DNA from: Saccharothrix algeriensis
GTDB lineage: Bacteria; Actinomycetota; Actinomycetes; Mycobacteriales; Pseudonocardiaceae
Length of the DNA stretch: 64,000 nucleotides
Assembly (NCBI RefSeq): GCF_016907655.1
Contig: NZ_JAFBCL010000001.1
Span: 5,800,001 to 5,864,000, forward strand
Direction of reading: 5' to 3'
The position numbers and the translations under genes were made by a program. How positions within the stretch are numbered: position 1 is the stretch's first letter; every line of letters begins with the position of its first letter. This document shows positions 33,415 through 41,146 of the stretch, one piece after another. The notes under the pieces are model-generated. The model saw nothing but the letters and a program-made list of their open reading frames with translations. It had not been told where the DNA came from and did no database searches.

Positions 33415-34215
33415 ATGCGGGCCCTGGAGACGAACGTGGCCGAGGTCGTGGAGGCGTACCGGCGGCAGGGTTGGGCCGTGCTCGCGCACGGGATCGACCC
33501 GCTGCTGCTGGCCGACCTGCGCGCGACCGTCAGCCGCATCTGCGGCATGGTCCGGCCCGAGGTCGTCCACGAGGAGGACGGCGAGACGGTGCGCGCCCTG
33601 CACGGCTGCCACCGCTTCGACGACGTGTGCGAGCGGCTGGTCCGCCACCCGCTGTTCGTGGACCTGGCGGAGGCCGCCGTGGGCGACTCGGTCTACGTCT
33701 ACCAATTCAAGATCAACATCAAGTCGCCGCGCGAGGGGAAGCGGTGGCCCTGGCACCAGGACTTCGCGTTCTGGGCGGTGGAGGACGGGATGCCGGAGCC
33801 CGACGCGGTGAACATCGCGATCAACCTGGACGAGGTGCACGAGCGCAACGGCCCGCTCACGGTGCTGACCGGGTCGCACCGCCTGGGCCTGGTCGGCCCG
33901 CCCGCCGGGAGCGGGTCCGCCCCGTCGACGGGCTGGCAGGACCACGTGTCGGCGAACCTGACGCACAGCGTCGACGACGCGGTGGTCCGGGAGCTGGCGG
34001 CCGAGCACCCGCCGACCAGGCTCCTCGGCCCCGCCGGGACGATCAGCCTCTTCCACCCGAGCATCGTCCACTCGTCGTCGGACAACCTGTCCGACGACCG
34101 GCGCACGATGCTGTTCATCACGTACAACTCCGTGCGCAACGCACCGCGGCACGTCACCCGGCCCAGCTTCCTCGTGGACCCGGACACCACCGCGGTGACC
34201 AGGCTCGGCGCCTGA
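33415..34215 (+). CDS. PhyH-family Fe(II)/2-oxoglutarate hydroxylase
   Basis: A 266-aa phytanoyl-CoA-dioxygenase-like enzyme. WPWHQDFAFW gives the His-x-Asp metal ligands, SIVHSSSDNLSDDRRT the distal His and the 2-oxoglutarate-binding Arg. VNIAINLDEVHERNGPLTVLTGSH is the standard core. The Asp ligand is kept, so hydroxylation rather than SyrB2-type halogenation is expected. ATG 33415 follows AAGGAGG; a second in-frame ATG at 33400 overlaps the NRPS stop as ATGA, so either could be used. It is the last gene of the operon and probably hydroxylates an amino acid of the peptide. Confidence 0.9.
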   Translation: MRALETNVAEVVEAYRRQGWAVLAHGIDPLLLADLRATVSRICGMVRPEVVHEEDGETVRALHGCHRFDDVCERLVRHPLFVDLAEAAVGDSVYVYQFKINIKSPREGKRWPWHQDFAFWAVEDGMPEPDAVNIAINLDEVHERNGPLTVLTGSHRLGLVGPPAGSGSAPSTGWQDHVSANLTHSVDDAVVRELAAEHPPTRLLGPAGTISLFHPSIVHSSSDNLSDDRRTMLFITYNSVRNAPRHVTRPSFLVDPDTTAVTRLGA

Positions 34216-34235
34216 CGGGCGGGGGCGCGACCCGG

Positions 34236-35030
34236 TCAGTCGCCGAACTCGATCGTCCCGGTGCGCCTGCCGCTCTCCGCGAACCGGCGGAAGGACAGCG
34301 CCGCCACGCCGAACCACCCGGCCGCGACGCACAGCTCCACCGCGGCCGGACCCAGCACCGCGCCGGTGGGCCCGCCCGCCAGCAGCGACCGCACCGCCTC
34401 CAGCCCGTGGGTCACCGGCAGGACCTGGGCCACCGCGTGCAGCGGCTCCGGCCAGAACGACGACGGCACCTGCACCCCGCACAGCACCATCAGCGCCAGC
34501 CCGCCCAGGTTCCCCACCAGGTTGCGCAGTTCCACCCGCCGCAGCGCCAGCCCCGCCAGCACCAGGCCGAAGCAGTACGTCGACACCGACACCAGCGCGA
34601 TCAGCGGCACCGCCGCCAGGGCGGTCGGCATCGGCATCGGCACGCCGAACAGCGGGCCCAGCACGAACAGCGCGATCGACGCGCACGCCGTCCCGTCCAG
34701 CAGCCACTGCGCGCTGCGGCCGACGAACAGCGTGAAGGGGCTGCTCGGCGCGGCCACCAGCAGCGGCAGCGTGCCCAGCTGCCGTTCCCACGCCGTCGAC
34801 GCGCACACGAACATCGACACCAGCGCCGCGATGTAGACGGCGTTGCCCACCAACAGGAAGTGCGTGCGCTCCTCCGAACCCAACAGCCGGCCGATCACCG
34901 CGAAGAACGCGACCTGGCACAGGATCCTGGAAAGCCACGCGAACGACCACGTCCGCCACGTGTAGATGGCCTTGAGGTCGGCGCGCGCGCTCGCGACCGC
35001 AGCCGCCAGCACGCGGGCCTCGTCCCGCAT
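34236..35030 (-). CDS. ABC-2 type permease (export system, subunit 2)
   Basis: A 264-aa integral membrane protein with about six hydrophobic segments (VAFFAVIGRLL, YIAALVSMFV, IALFVLGPLFG, YCFGLVLAGLAL, GGLALMVLCG, ELCVAAGWFGVAAL). VLPVTHGLEAVRSLL is a common ABC-2 permease tail. The start at 35030 overlaps the stop of the other permease by one base. It is the final gene of the minus-strand peptide operon and converges on the PhyH gene. Confidence 0.85.
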   Translation of the reverse strand: MRDEARVLAAAVASARADLKAIYTWRTWSFAWLSRILCQVAFFAVIGRLLGSEERTHFLLVGNAVYIAALVSMFVCASTAWERQLGTLPLLVAAPSSPFTLFVGRSAQWLLDGTACASIALFVLGPLFGVPMPMPTALAAVPLIALVSVSTYCFGLVLAGLALRRVELRNLVGNLGGLALMVLCGVQVPSSFWPEPLHAVAQVLPVTHGLEAVRSLLAGGPTGAVLGPAAVELCVAAGWFGVAALSFRRFAESGRRTGTIEFGD

Positions 35031-35797
35031 CACGCGAACACCACCGCCCCCGTCGTGCGCACCCGGCGCAGCACCACCGCCAACATCAGGACCCCGCCCA
35101 GGTAGCCCAGCGACCCCAGGCCGAGCACGACCGCCAACCGGGCCGCCACGTCCGGCACCGGCGCGGCGCGCAACGTGTCCCGCACCAGGTCCGTGGACCA
35201 GGACAGGAACACCGCCCGGCTCACCGGCTGCAACCACGACGGCAGCAGGTCCGTCGGCACGACCGCGCCGCTGAGCAGGTAGAAGGGGTAGGACAGCGCG
35301 TTCTGGAAGGTCCGCGCCGACCGGGCGAGCACGAACACGCCCGCCATCGCGGTCGCCGTGCCCACCATCGCCACCACGGTCACCGCCAGGGTCGCCACCA
35401 GCACGCCGACGTGCCGGGAGTCGACGACCACGCCGAACGCCAGCCACGCGACGGCCAGGCTCTCCAGCAGCGCCACCGTGCTGATCACGGTCACCGTCGC
35501 GGTGCGCCCCAGCACCACCACCGCCAGCGGCGCCGGGGTGCCGATCACCGCCTCCAGGGTGCCGTTCGCGCGGTCGGAGTCGATGATGTCGCCGGACACC
35601 ACCATCGCCATGCTCCACACCGCGATCACCGTCGAGCCGACCACCGCGTACGGCGCCAGGTCCGACCGGCCCGCGTGCTGCATGATCGCCAGCAGCGCCA
35701 GCGTGAACAGCGGCGTGTTGAACAGCGCCGCCAGGTCGGCCGGCCCGCGCAGCAGCAGCGCCTGGAACCACGCCGCGGACAGGAAGACGCGGATCAC
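35030..35797 (-). CDS. ABC-2 type permease (export system, subunit 1)
   Basis: A 255-aa membrane protein with six predicted segments (TLALLAIMQHAG, VVGSTVIAVWSM, LAVAWLAFGVVV, LAVTVVAMVGTA, YPFYLLSGAVVP, GGVLMLAVVLRR). LSYPFYLLSGAVVPTDLLPSWLQ is the typical ABC-2 motif. The GTG start overlaps the ATPase stop as GTGA. With the other permease and one ATPase it makes a complete three-gene exporter. Confidence 0.87.
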   Translation of the reverse strand: MIRVFLSAAWFQALLLRGPADLAALFNTPLFTLALLAIMQHAGRSDLAPYAVVGSTVIAVWSMAMVVSGDIIDSDRANGTLEAVIGTPAPLAVVVLGRTATVTVISTVALLESLAVAWLAFGVVVDSRHVGVLVATLAVTVVAMVGTATAMAGVFVLARSARTFQNALSYPFYLLSGAVVPTDLLPSWLQPVSRAVFLSWSTDLVRDTLRAAPVPDVAARLAVVLGLGSLGYLGGVLMLAVVLRRVRTTGAVVFA

Positions 35798-36738
35798 CGC
35801 ACCGCGCTCCCGCGATCGCCGATCACGTGCAGGTACACGTCGGCCAGCGACGGCCTGCCGGTCGACATCGTGGTGACGCCCGCCCCCGCCAGCACCTGCA
35901 CCGCCGCGCCCGCCGCGCCCTGCGCGTCGGTCTCCACCACCGTCGTCCGGTCCTGGGTGGACACCGCGCGCACGCCGGGCACCGCGCGCAGCGACCTCAC
36001 CGCGTCCGGCGGCACGTCCTCGGCCACCACCCGCTCGTACTTGGTTAGCCAGCCGCCGATGGTGCGCGGGTCCTCGGTGGCGAGCAGCCTGCCGCCGTCC
36101 ACCAGGGACACCCGGTCGCACACGTCCTCGGCCTCGGCCATGTCGTGCGTCGTGATCAGGACGGTGCGCCCCTCCTCGCGCAGTTCCCGCACCAGCGAGC
36201 GGAAGTCGCGGGCCGCCACCGGGTCCATGCCCACGGTCGGTTCGTCCAGGATCAGCAGGCCGGGGTCGCCGACCAGGCCGCGCGCCAGGTGCAGCCGCTG
36301 CTTCATGCCGCGCGAGAAGGTCTCCACCCGCTCGTCCGCCCGGTCGGCCAACCCCAGCCGCTCCAGCAGCCGGTCGGTCCGCGCCCGGCCCACCGCGCGC
36401 GGCTGCCGGTACAGCGCCGACCAGTAGCGCAGGTTCTGCCGTGCGGTGAGCCTGCCGTACAGACCGCGCTCACCGCCGAAGACGATGCCCACCAGCGGTC
36501 GCACGGACTTGGTCCCGGTCACCACGTCGTGACCGAACACCCGTGCCGTGCCCGAGGTCGGCAGCAGCACCGTCGACAGGATCTTGCACAGCGTGGTCTT
36601 GCCCGCGCCGTTCGGGCCGAGCAGGCCGTGCACCTCGCCCACCGGCACGGTCAGGTCGAACCCCGACAGCGCCGTGCGCGGCGGTTGCCGCCTGCGCGCG
36701 TACTCCCGGCCCAGGCCGATGACCTCCACCGCGTCCAC
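35794..36738 (-). CDS. ABC transporter ATP-binding protein
   Basis: A 314-aa ATPase of the drug/peptide-export (CcmA/DrrA-like) type. Walker A GLLGPNGAGKTTLCKIL, signature FSRGMKQRLHLARGL, Walker B LLILDEPTVGMDP and H-loop TTHDMAEAE are all intact; a ~90-residue C-terminal extension follows. GTG 36738 has GAGGGG five bases ahead. It powers the two permeases downstream and should export the small peptide product of this operon, or confer immunity to it. Confidence 0.92.
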   Translation of the reverse strand: MDAVEVIGLGREYARRRQPPRTALSGFDLTVPVGEVHGLLGPNGAGKTTLCKILSTVLLPTSGTARVFGHDVVTGTKSVRPLVGIVFGGERGLYGRLTARQNLRYWSALYRQPRAVGRARTDRLLERLGLADRADERVETFSRGMKQRLHLARGLVGDPGLLILDEPTVGMDPVAARDFRSLVRELREEGRTVLITTHDMAEAEDVCDRVSLVDGGRLLATEDPRTIGGWLTKYERVVAEDVPPDAVRSLRAVPGVRAVSTQDRTTVVETDAQGAAGAAVQVLAGAGVTTMSTGRPSLADVYLHVIGDRGSAVR

Positions 36739-36741
36739 GGC

Positions 36742-37827
36742 TCACCCCTCGTCCAGCAGTGGCAGCCGCGCCACCGCCTCGTCGTACTGGTCCTGGGTCA
36801 CCAGCGGCTGGTCGACCAACAGGTAGTCGCCGACCGGGCTGGCCAGCAGCGCGCCGCCGGGGTAGGCGCGCACGACGGAGGAACGGCGCGGCGCGGGCGG
36901 TTCCCGCAGCAGCAGCCCGCCCACCGGCCTGCCCTCGACCAGCGCCCGGGTCATCGCGTCGGCGCCGGCCGGAGCGGACGGCGGCGTCCACGCGCCCCGC
37001 CGCTCCCGCTCCCGCTCGGCGGCGGCGCCCAGCGGCTCGACCAGGCCGCCGAGGCAGCCCGGGTCCACCAGGGCGGTGGTGAACTCCAGCAACTCCAGCA
37101 GCTCGGGGGCGACCCGCCAGCGCTCGGCGGCGGCCACCAGGTCGGCGGCCACGGCCGCGCACGCCGGCAACCCGCCCAACACCGCGGTGTCCACCGCGTC
37201 CTTGAGGCCGTACGGCCGCTGGAAGCGCTCCTCGGCCAGCGCCAGCAGGTCCGCCACCACGGGGTCCTCCGGCAGCTCCGCCCGCACCCGCACCGGGCCG
37301 ACCCCGCCCGCGAACGCCGCCGTCGACAGCTCCACGGAGTGGTGCCGGTCGAGCAGCGGGTCGTCGCCGGGCCACGTCAGCTGCACCAGCAGGTGCCGGT
37401 CGGGGTGGCCGTACAGGGACACGTGCATGTCGGCCACCGGCGCCGCGCCGCGCACCGCGCGCACCGCGCGCCACAGCTCGTCCTCGTCGGCCACCACCAC
37501 GTCCAGGTCGCCGACCGGGCGCAGCAGGCCGGGCGGGTAGTGCCCGGCCAGCGACGGGCCCTTGAGCACCCGTGCGCCGGTCTCGGCGGCGAGCGCGGCG
37601 ACCACCCGGCCGTAGGCGTCGCGCCGCCGTCGCGCGCGCCGCAGCTCGTCGCGCGCGCCGCTGCCCAGCACGTGCCCGTCCCGCTCGTACAGCGACAGCA
37701 GGAGCATGGGCAGGGTCCAGCCGCGGCAGCGGGCGGCGGCCAGCAGGACATCCGGGTCCCCGTCCTCGTCGACGCCCAGCGCCCGCGCGCACAGCCGCAG
37801 GTCGATCCCGGTGCGGGTGGTGGTCAT
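36742..37827 (-). CDS. nucleotidyltransferase-family protein in the peptide operon
   Basis: A 361-aa PF14907-like protein. VLKGPSLAGHYPPGLLRPVGDLDVVV near residues 88-113 has the Lys-Gly, Arg and Asp-x-Asp features of the family. DRHHSVELS and LKDAVDTAVLGG fit its helical part. The last ~80 residues (GGLLLREPPAP...GDYLLVDQPLVTQDQYDEAVARLPLLD) are distinct. The ATG overlaps the M16 stop as ATGA. Relatives sit in lasso-peptide clusters with unproven function; adenylylation or phosphorylation of the peptide, or of an immunity partner, is speculation. It is the second such gene in the window, after 13421-14593. Confidence 0.72.
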   Translation of the reverse strand: MTTTRTGIDLRLCARALGVDEDGDPDVLLAAARCRGWTLPMLLLSLYERDGHVLGSGARDELRRARRRRDAYGRVVAALAAETGARVLKGPSLAGHYPPGLLRPVGDLDVVVADEDELWRAVRAVRGAAPVADMHVSLYGHPDRHLLVQLTWPGDDPLLDRHHSVELSTAAFAGGVGPVRVRAELPEDPVVADLLALAEERFQRPYGLKDAVDTAVLGGLPACAAVAADLVAAAERWRVAPELLELLEFTTALVDPGCLGGLVEPLGAAAERERERRGAWTPPSAPAGADAMTRALVEGRPVGGLLLREPPAPRRSSVVRAYPGGALLASPVGDYLLVDQPLVTQDQYDEAVARLPLLDEG

Positions 37828-39011
37828 CTCCGCCGTCCTTCCGGTCGCACCACGGTGATCAGGTCGGCCGACACCGCCCGCGCCGCCTCGGCCACGCCGT
37901 CCGCCGACACGGCGCGCGTCGCCGCCAGCAGCGCTTCCGGCGACCACGGCGCGGTGCCGGCGCGGGTGCGCACCCCCAGCGACCGCGCCGCCTCCAACGG
38001 GTCCTCGGTGTCCACCAGCGTCCGCACCTCCAGGCCGCGCTTGGCCGCGCCCAGGTCGTCCTCGGTCGGCCCGCGCTCGGCCAGGTCCGCCAGCAGACCG
38101 CGCACCACGTCCACCACTCGCGTGCCGTCGCCCTCGTCGACGCCGACCAGCACCCGCCACGCGCCGGCCTCGGTGTAGGCGCGGTCCCACGCCTCGAACG
38201 CGTAGCCCAGGCCCAGTTCGTCGCGCAGCCGCCGGTACAGCAGCGACGACGGGCTGGACCCGAGCAGCGCCGCCAGCACGTCGTAGTCGGGTCGGCGCGG
38301 GTCGCCCGCGCCCGGCGACCGCGCGCCCAGGCACACCCACGCGAAGCCCGCCGGCCAGCGGGGGTCCTCGTGGGCGGTCGGCGGCAGCGGCTCCGGTCGG
38401 ACGTGCGGCGCGGTGGCGCCGGGCGGTGGGCCGGAGCCGCGCGGCAGCTCCGGCGGGCGCGGCCCGACCACCGCGAGGTGGGCGGGCGCGCCCCGGAACC
38501 GGGTCGCGTGGTGGGCGCGCACGGCGTCCGGGCCCGCCGTGCGGATGCCGGCCGGGGTGCCGCCGACCGGCCGGCCCAGCGGGTGGCCCGGGAACAGCGC
38601 GGCCAGCACCGCGTCCTGCACGACCTCGTTCGGGTCGGCCGCCGACGTGACGAGCTCGCGCCGCACCACCGCCTTCTCCGCCGCCACGGCCGCCTCGGAC
38701 AGGTCCGGCGCGAACGCCGCCCGCAGCAGCAGGGCGATCACCTCGTCGGCGTCCTCGGCGCGCACCCGCGCGTAGAACTGCTGCTCCTCCAACCCGGTGT
38801 GCGCGTTCACGCTGCCGCCCAACCACTCGGCGCGCGCGCCGAACGACCGGCCGTCCACCGGGGCGGACATCACCAGGTGCTCCAGCAAGTGGGTCAGGCC
38901 ACCCAGGCCCGGGGGGTCCGCGCGGGAGCCCAGCGCCACGGTGAGGCAGATCCCGGTGGTGCGCAGGCCCGGTCGGACCTCCGAGGTCACGGTGAGCGCG
39001 GGGTCAGCCAC
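37824..39011 (-). CDS. M16-family metallopeptidase (second of pair)
   Basis: A 395-aa single-copy M16B-type peptidase. The inverted zinc motif is LTHLLEHLVMSAP (HxxEH) near residues 40-45, with the downstream Glu in AEKAVVRRELV. The substrate-binding Arg/Tyr pair appears in LYRRLRDELGLGYAFEA. It therefore has both halves of the catalytic apparatus. GTG 39011 overlaps the GNAT gene, and its stop is ATGA-coupled to the nucleotidyltransferase. With the other M16 gene it probably forms a heterodimeric chamber that trims the 20-residue peptide encoded at the head of the operon. Confidence 0.9.
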   Translation of the reverse strand: MADPALTVTSEVRPGLRTTGICLTVALGSRADPPGLGGLTHLLEHLVMSAPVDGRSFGARAEWLGGSVNAHTGLEEQQFYARVRAEDADEVIALLLRAAFAPDLSEAAVAAEKAVVRRELVTSAADPNEVVQDAVLAALFPGHPLGRPVGGTPAGIRTAGPDAVRAHHATRFRGAPAHLAVVGPRPPELPRGSGPPPGATAPHVRPEPLPPTAHEDPRWPAGFAWVCLGARSPGAGDPRRPDYDVLAALLGSSPSSLLYRRLRDELGLGYAFEAWDRAYTEAGAWRVLVGVDEGDGTRVVDVVRGLLADLAERGPTEDDLGAAKRGLEVRTLVDTEDPLEAARSLGVRTRAGTAPWSPEALLAATRAVSADGVAEAARAVSADLITVVRPEGRRR

Positions 39012-39834
39012 CGGCGGACCGCCCCTCGTCCAGCGGCAGCGACCAGTACGTCGTGTCGCGCCGCCACCCGTTCGCGGTCAGCTTCGCCAGCACCCGCGCG
39101 GCGTTGTCGTCGTGGCCGGACACGTACCCGCGCAGCGGCAGGCCCAGCCCCCGCGCGTGCCGCACCACCGCCGAGGTCAGCAGCGCCGAGGCGCGGGACC
39201 CCCGGCGGGCGGGCAGCACGAAGGTGTCGAACAGCTCCAGCCTCGGCCGGCCGGTCAGCTCGTCCTCGTCGGGCACCACCGTGGCGTGCCCGGCGAAACC
39301 GCCGCCGTCGTGGGCGACGAACACCGCGCCCTCGGCCAGGGCCTGCCCGAACACCCGTTCCGCGTGCTCGCGCAGCGCGGCGGTGGCCACCGGGCTGCCC
39401 GCGCCCCGGTACCCGTCGGCCATCGCCTGCACCAGCAGCGGCACCACGTCGGGCGCGTCGTGGCCGTCCGCGCGGCGCACCACCCACCCCGGCTCGGGGT
39501 CGGCGGGCGCCAGCGCGTCGGTGGCCAGCACGTAGCGCATGTAGGCCCGCCCGGTGGCCGGTTCCGGCGCACCCGCCGGCAGCACCAGCACCACCGCCTC
39601 GGCCCCGGGGTGGCGCTCCCGGACCAGGTCGACCAGCGGTGGCGTCGGCACCGGGCCGCCCAGCGGGGTCGCCAGCACGCGCGGGCTGCCGGTGACCGGG
39701 TCGGCGTCCGGCGCCAGCACCACCGGCTCACCGGCCACCCGCACCAGCAGGTCGCTCCCGACCAGCTCGGCGGCCAGCTCCGCGCGCACGCCGCGACCGA
39801 CGAGGTCCGCGACCGGGTCAGGAGGCGACGACAC
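39004..39834 (-). CDS. GNAT-family N-acyltransferase
   Basis: A 276-aa protein whose C-terminal ~150 residues are a GNAT fold: EGAVFVAHDGGGFAGHATVV (beta4), LFDTFVLPARRGSRASALLTSAVVRHA with the acetyl-CoA pyrophosphate loop R-R-G-S-x-A, and DDNAARVLAKLTANGW at the end. The ~110 N-terminal residues are unrecognised. It lies between the two M16 genes and overlaps both. The peptide has six Lys, two Arg and a free N-terminus, so acylation of Lys or of the alpha-amine is the natural guess. Self-protection is the alternative. Confidence 0.82.
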   Translation of the reverse strand: MSSPPDPVADLVGRGVRAELAAELVGSDLLVRVAGEPVVLAPDADPVTGSPRVLATPLGGPVPTPPLVDLVRERHPGAEAVVLVLPAGAPEPATGRAYMRYVLATDALAPADPEPGWVVRRADGHDAPDVVPLLVQAMADGYRGAGSPVATAALREHAERVFGQALAEGAVFVAHDGGGFAGHATVVPDEDELTGRPRLELFDTFVLPARRGSRASALLTSAVVRHARGLGLPLRGYVSGHDDNAARVLAKLTANGWRRDTTYWSLPLDEGRSAGG

Positions 39835-41026
39835 AGGTGTAGCTCCCCAGCACTCGGGACGCGGCGGCGCGCACGTCGGCGTGCGCCACGTCGGCCAGCA
39901 GGCGCCGGGCGCGGTCGACCGGCGGTTCGGCGGGTTCGTGGTGCGCGGACCACGTGCTGTTCAAGTGGGCCAGCGCCACCGGGTCCTCGTGGTCGAGCAG
40001 CACCGCGCCGACGGCCTGCCGCCGCGCGGCGGCGAAGCCGGCGTCGCCCAGCGCGCCGTCCGCGACCTCGCGCAGGCAGTCCCGGATGGTCTTCTCCACC
40101 CGCTCGACCTCGGCGGGCGGCGTGCCGGCCACCACCGACCAGACGCCGACGTCGTCGTACGCGGTGTGGGTGGACCGGAGCTGGTAGCTGACGCCGAGTT
40201 CGCCGCGCAGGCGCTCGTAGAGCACCGAGCCGGGCGTGCCGCCGACCGCCGCGGCGAGCACCTCGGTCGCGGCCCACCGCGGGTCCGCGCGGCCGGCGCC
40301 CTCGCCGCCGGCGACCAGGTAGGCGTACTCCGCGCCCGGCGCGACCCCGGCGCCCGGCGCCCCGCCGGACCCGCGGGGGACGACCGGCCGGGGTTCGCGG
40401 CGCACGGCGGCGAGCCCGCCCGCGCGCAGCGCGGCCAGCACCTCACCCAACAGGGCGGCCGGCCCGACCAGGGAGATCCCGAGCGGGGCGGACCGCAGGT
40501 TGGCCCGGTGCGCCCGCAGCACGTCCGCCGCGCCGAACTCCGGGAACGGCACCGGACCACCCACCGGGCGCGCCAGCGGGCGGCCGGCGAACAGCGCGCC
40601 GTAGAACGCCTCGTGCGCCACGTCGACCGGGTCGTCCGCGGCGGCCAGCAGCTCCTGCACGACGACCTGGCTCTCCGCCGCGCACAGCGCGTCGGTGACC
40701 GCGGGCGCGGTCAGCGCGGCGTCGAACCGGAGAGCGCACTCGACGGCGGCCTCCGGCGGCACCCTCGTCCAGAAGAACAGCGACTCGTGCGAGGTGGACG
40801 CGTTGGACTGGCCGCCGGCCGAGTCGACCCACTTGCTCAGCGAGTCGCCACCCGCGCCGGGCGCCGCCATCACCAGGTGCTCCAGCAGGTGCGCCAGTCC
40901 GGGCGCGTCGAGGTCATCGGTGCGCGAGCCCGCGCCGACCACCGCGCACGTGGTCACGCTGCGGACGCCGAGCGACCCGTCCAGCACGACGCGCACGCCG
41001 TTGTCCAACATCTCGACCGCGAACAC
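39818..41026 (-). CDS. M16-family metallopeptidase (first of pair)
   Basis: A 402-aa M16B-type peptidase. LAHLLEHLVMAAPG carries HxxEH near residue 50, CAAESQVVVQELL the third ligand region, and LYERLRGELGVSYQLRS the Arg/Tyr substrate motif. Like its partner it looks catalytically complete, whereas many M16 heterodimers split these functions. GTG 41026 is chosen because GAGGAGGGG precedes it by about 6 bases; longer frames enter a hairpin. It is the first enzyme gene after the small peptide gene. Confidence 0.9.
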   Translation of the reverse strand: MFAVEMLDNGVRVVLDGSLGVRSVTTCAVVGAGSRTDDLDAPGLAHLLEHLVMAAPGAGGDSLSKWVDSAGGQSNASTSHESLFFWTRVPPEAAVECALRFDAALTAPAVTDALCAAESQVVVQELLAAADDPVDVAHEAFYGALFAGRPLARPVGGPVPFPEFGAADVLRAHRANLRSAPLGISLVGPAALLGEVLAALRAGGLAAVRREPRPVVPRGSGGAPGAGVAPGAEYAYLVAGGEGAGRADPRWAATEVLAAAVGGTPGSVLYERLRGELGVSYQLRSTHTAYDDVGVWSVVAGTPPAEVERVEKTIRDCLREVADGALGDAGFAAARRQAVGAVLLDHEDPVALAHLNSTWSAHHEPAEPPVDRARRLLADVAHADVRAAASRVLGSYTCVVAS

Positions 41027-41050
41027 CGCTGCCCCTCCTCGATGGGCGAC

Positions 41051-41077
41051 GCGGGGGTGGGCCCGGCCCACCCCCGC
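41051..41077 (-). terminator. strong hairpin between precursor peptide and processing genes (attenuator)
   Basis: GCGGGGGTGGGCC (41051-41063) pairs perfectly with 41065-41077: a 13-bp GC-only-but-one stem around one base, which would open to a 3-5-base loop. It lies in the 57-bp gap between the peptide stop and the first M16 start. No T-run follows. This position is typical of RiPP operons, where a leaky hairpin gives more precursor message than enzyme message. Confidence 0.7.
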
Positions 41078-41083
41078 ACCGGA

Positions 41084-41146
41084 TCACTTGCCCTTGCCCT
41101 TCACGACCAGCTTCGGCCGCAGGTTCGCGGTGTGCTTGCGCGTCAT
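41084..41146 (-). CDS. 20-residue basic peptide, putative RiPP precursor
   Basis: A 20-codon gene encoding MTRKHTANLRPKLVVKGKGK. ATG 41146 is preceded by GGAGGGAGG about 5 bases upstream, one of the strongest ribosome sites in the window. The product has six Lys and two Arg, no Cys, Ser or acidic residue, and ends in a KGKGK tail. It heads a minus-strand operon of two M16 peptidases, a GNAT, a nucleotidyltransferase-like protein and an ABC-2 exporter, behind a hairpin. It is not recognised from any known family. It could be a precursor cut to a shorter core, or an unmodified signalling or bacteriocin-like peptide. Confidence 0.65.
   Translation of the reverse strand: MTRKHTANLRPKLVVKGKGK

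Noticed and set aside
33415..34215. SyrB2-type halogenase
   Set aside because: The WHQD motif retains the Asp ligand that halogenases replace with Ala or Gly, so hydroxylation is expected.
34236..41146. Lasso-peptide cluster
   Set aside because: No asparagine-synthetase-like cyclase, transglutaminase-like protease or PqqD-like recognition protein is present, and the 20-residue peptide lacks an Asp or Glu for the macrolactam.
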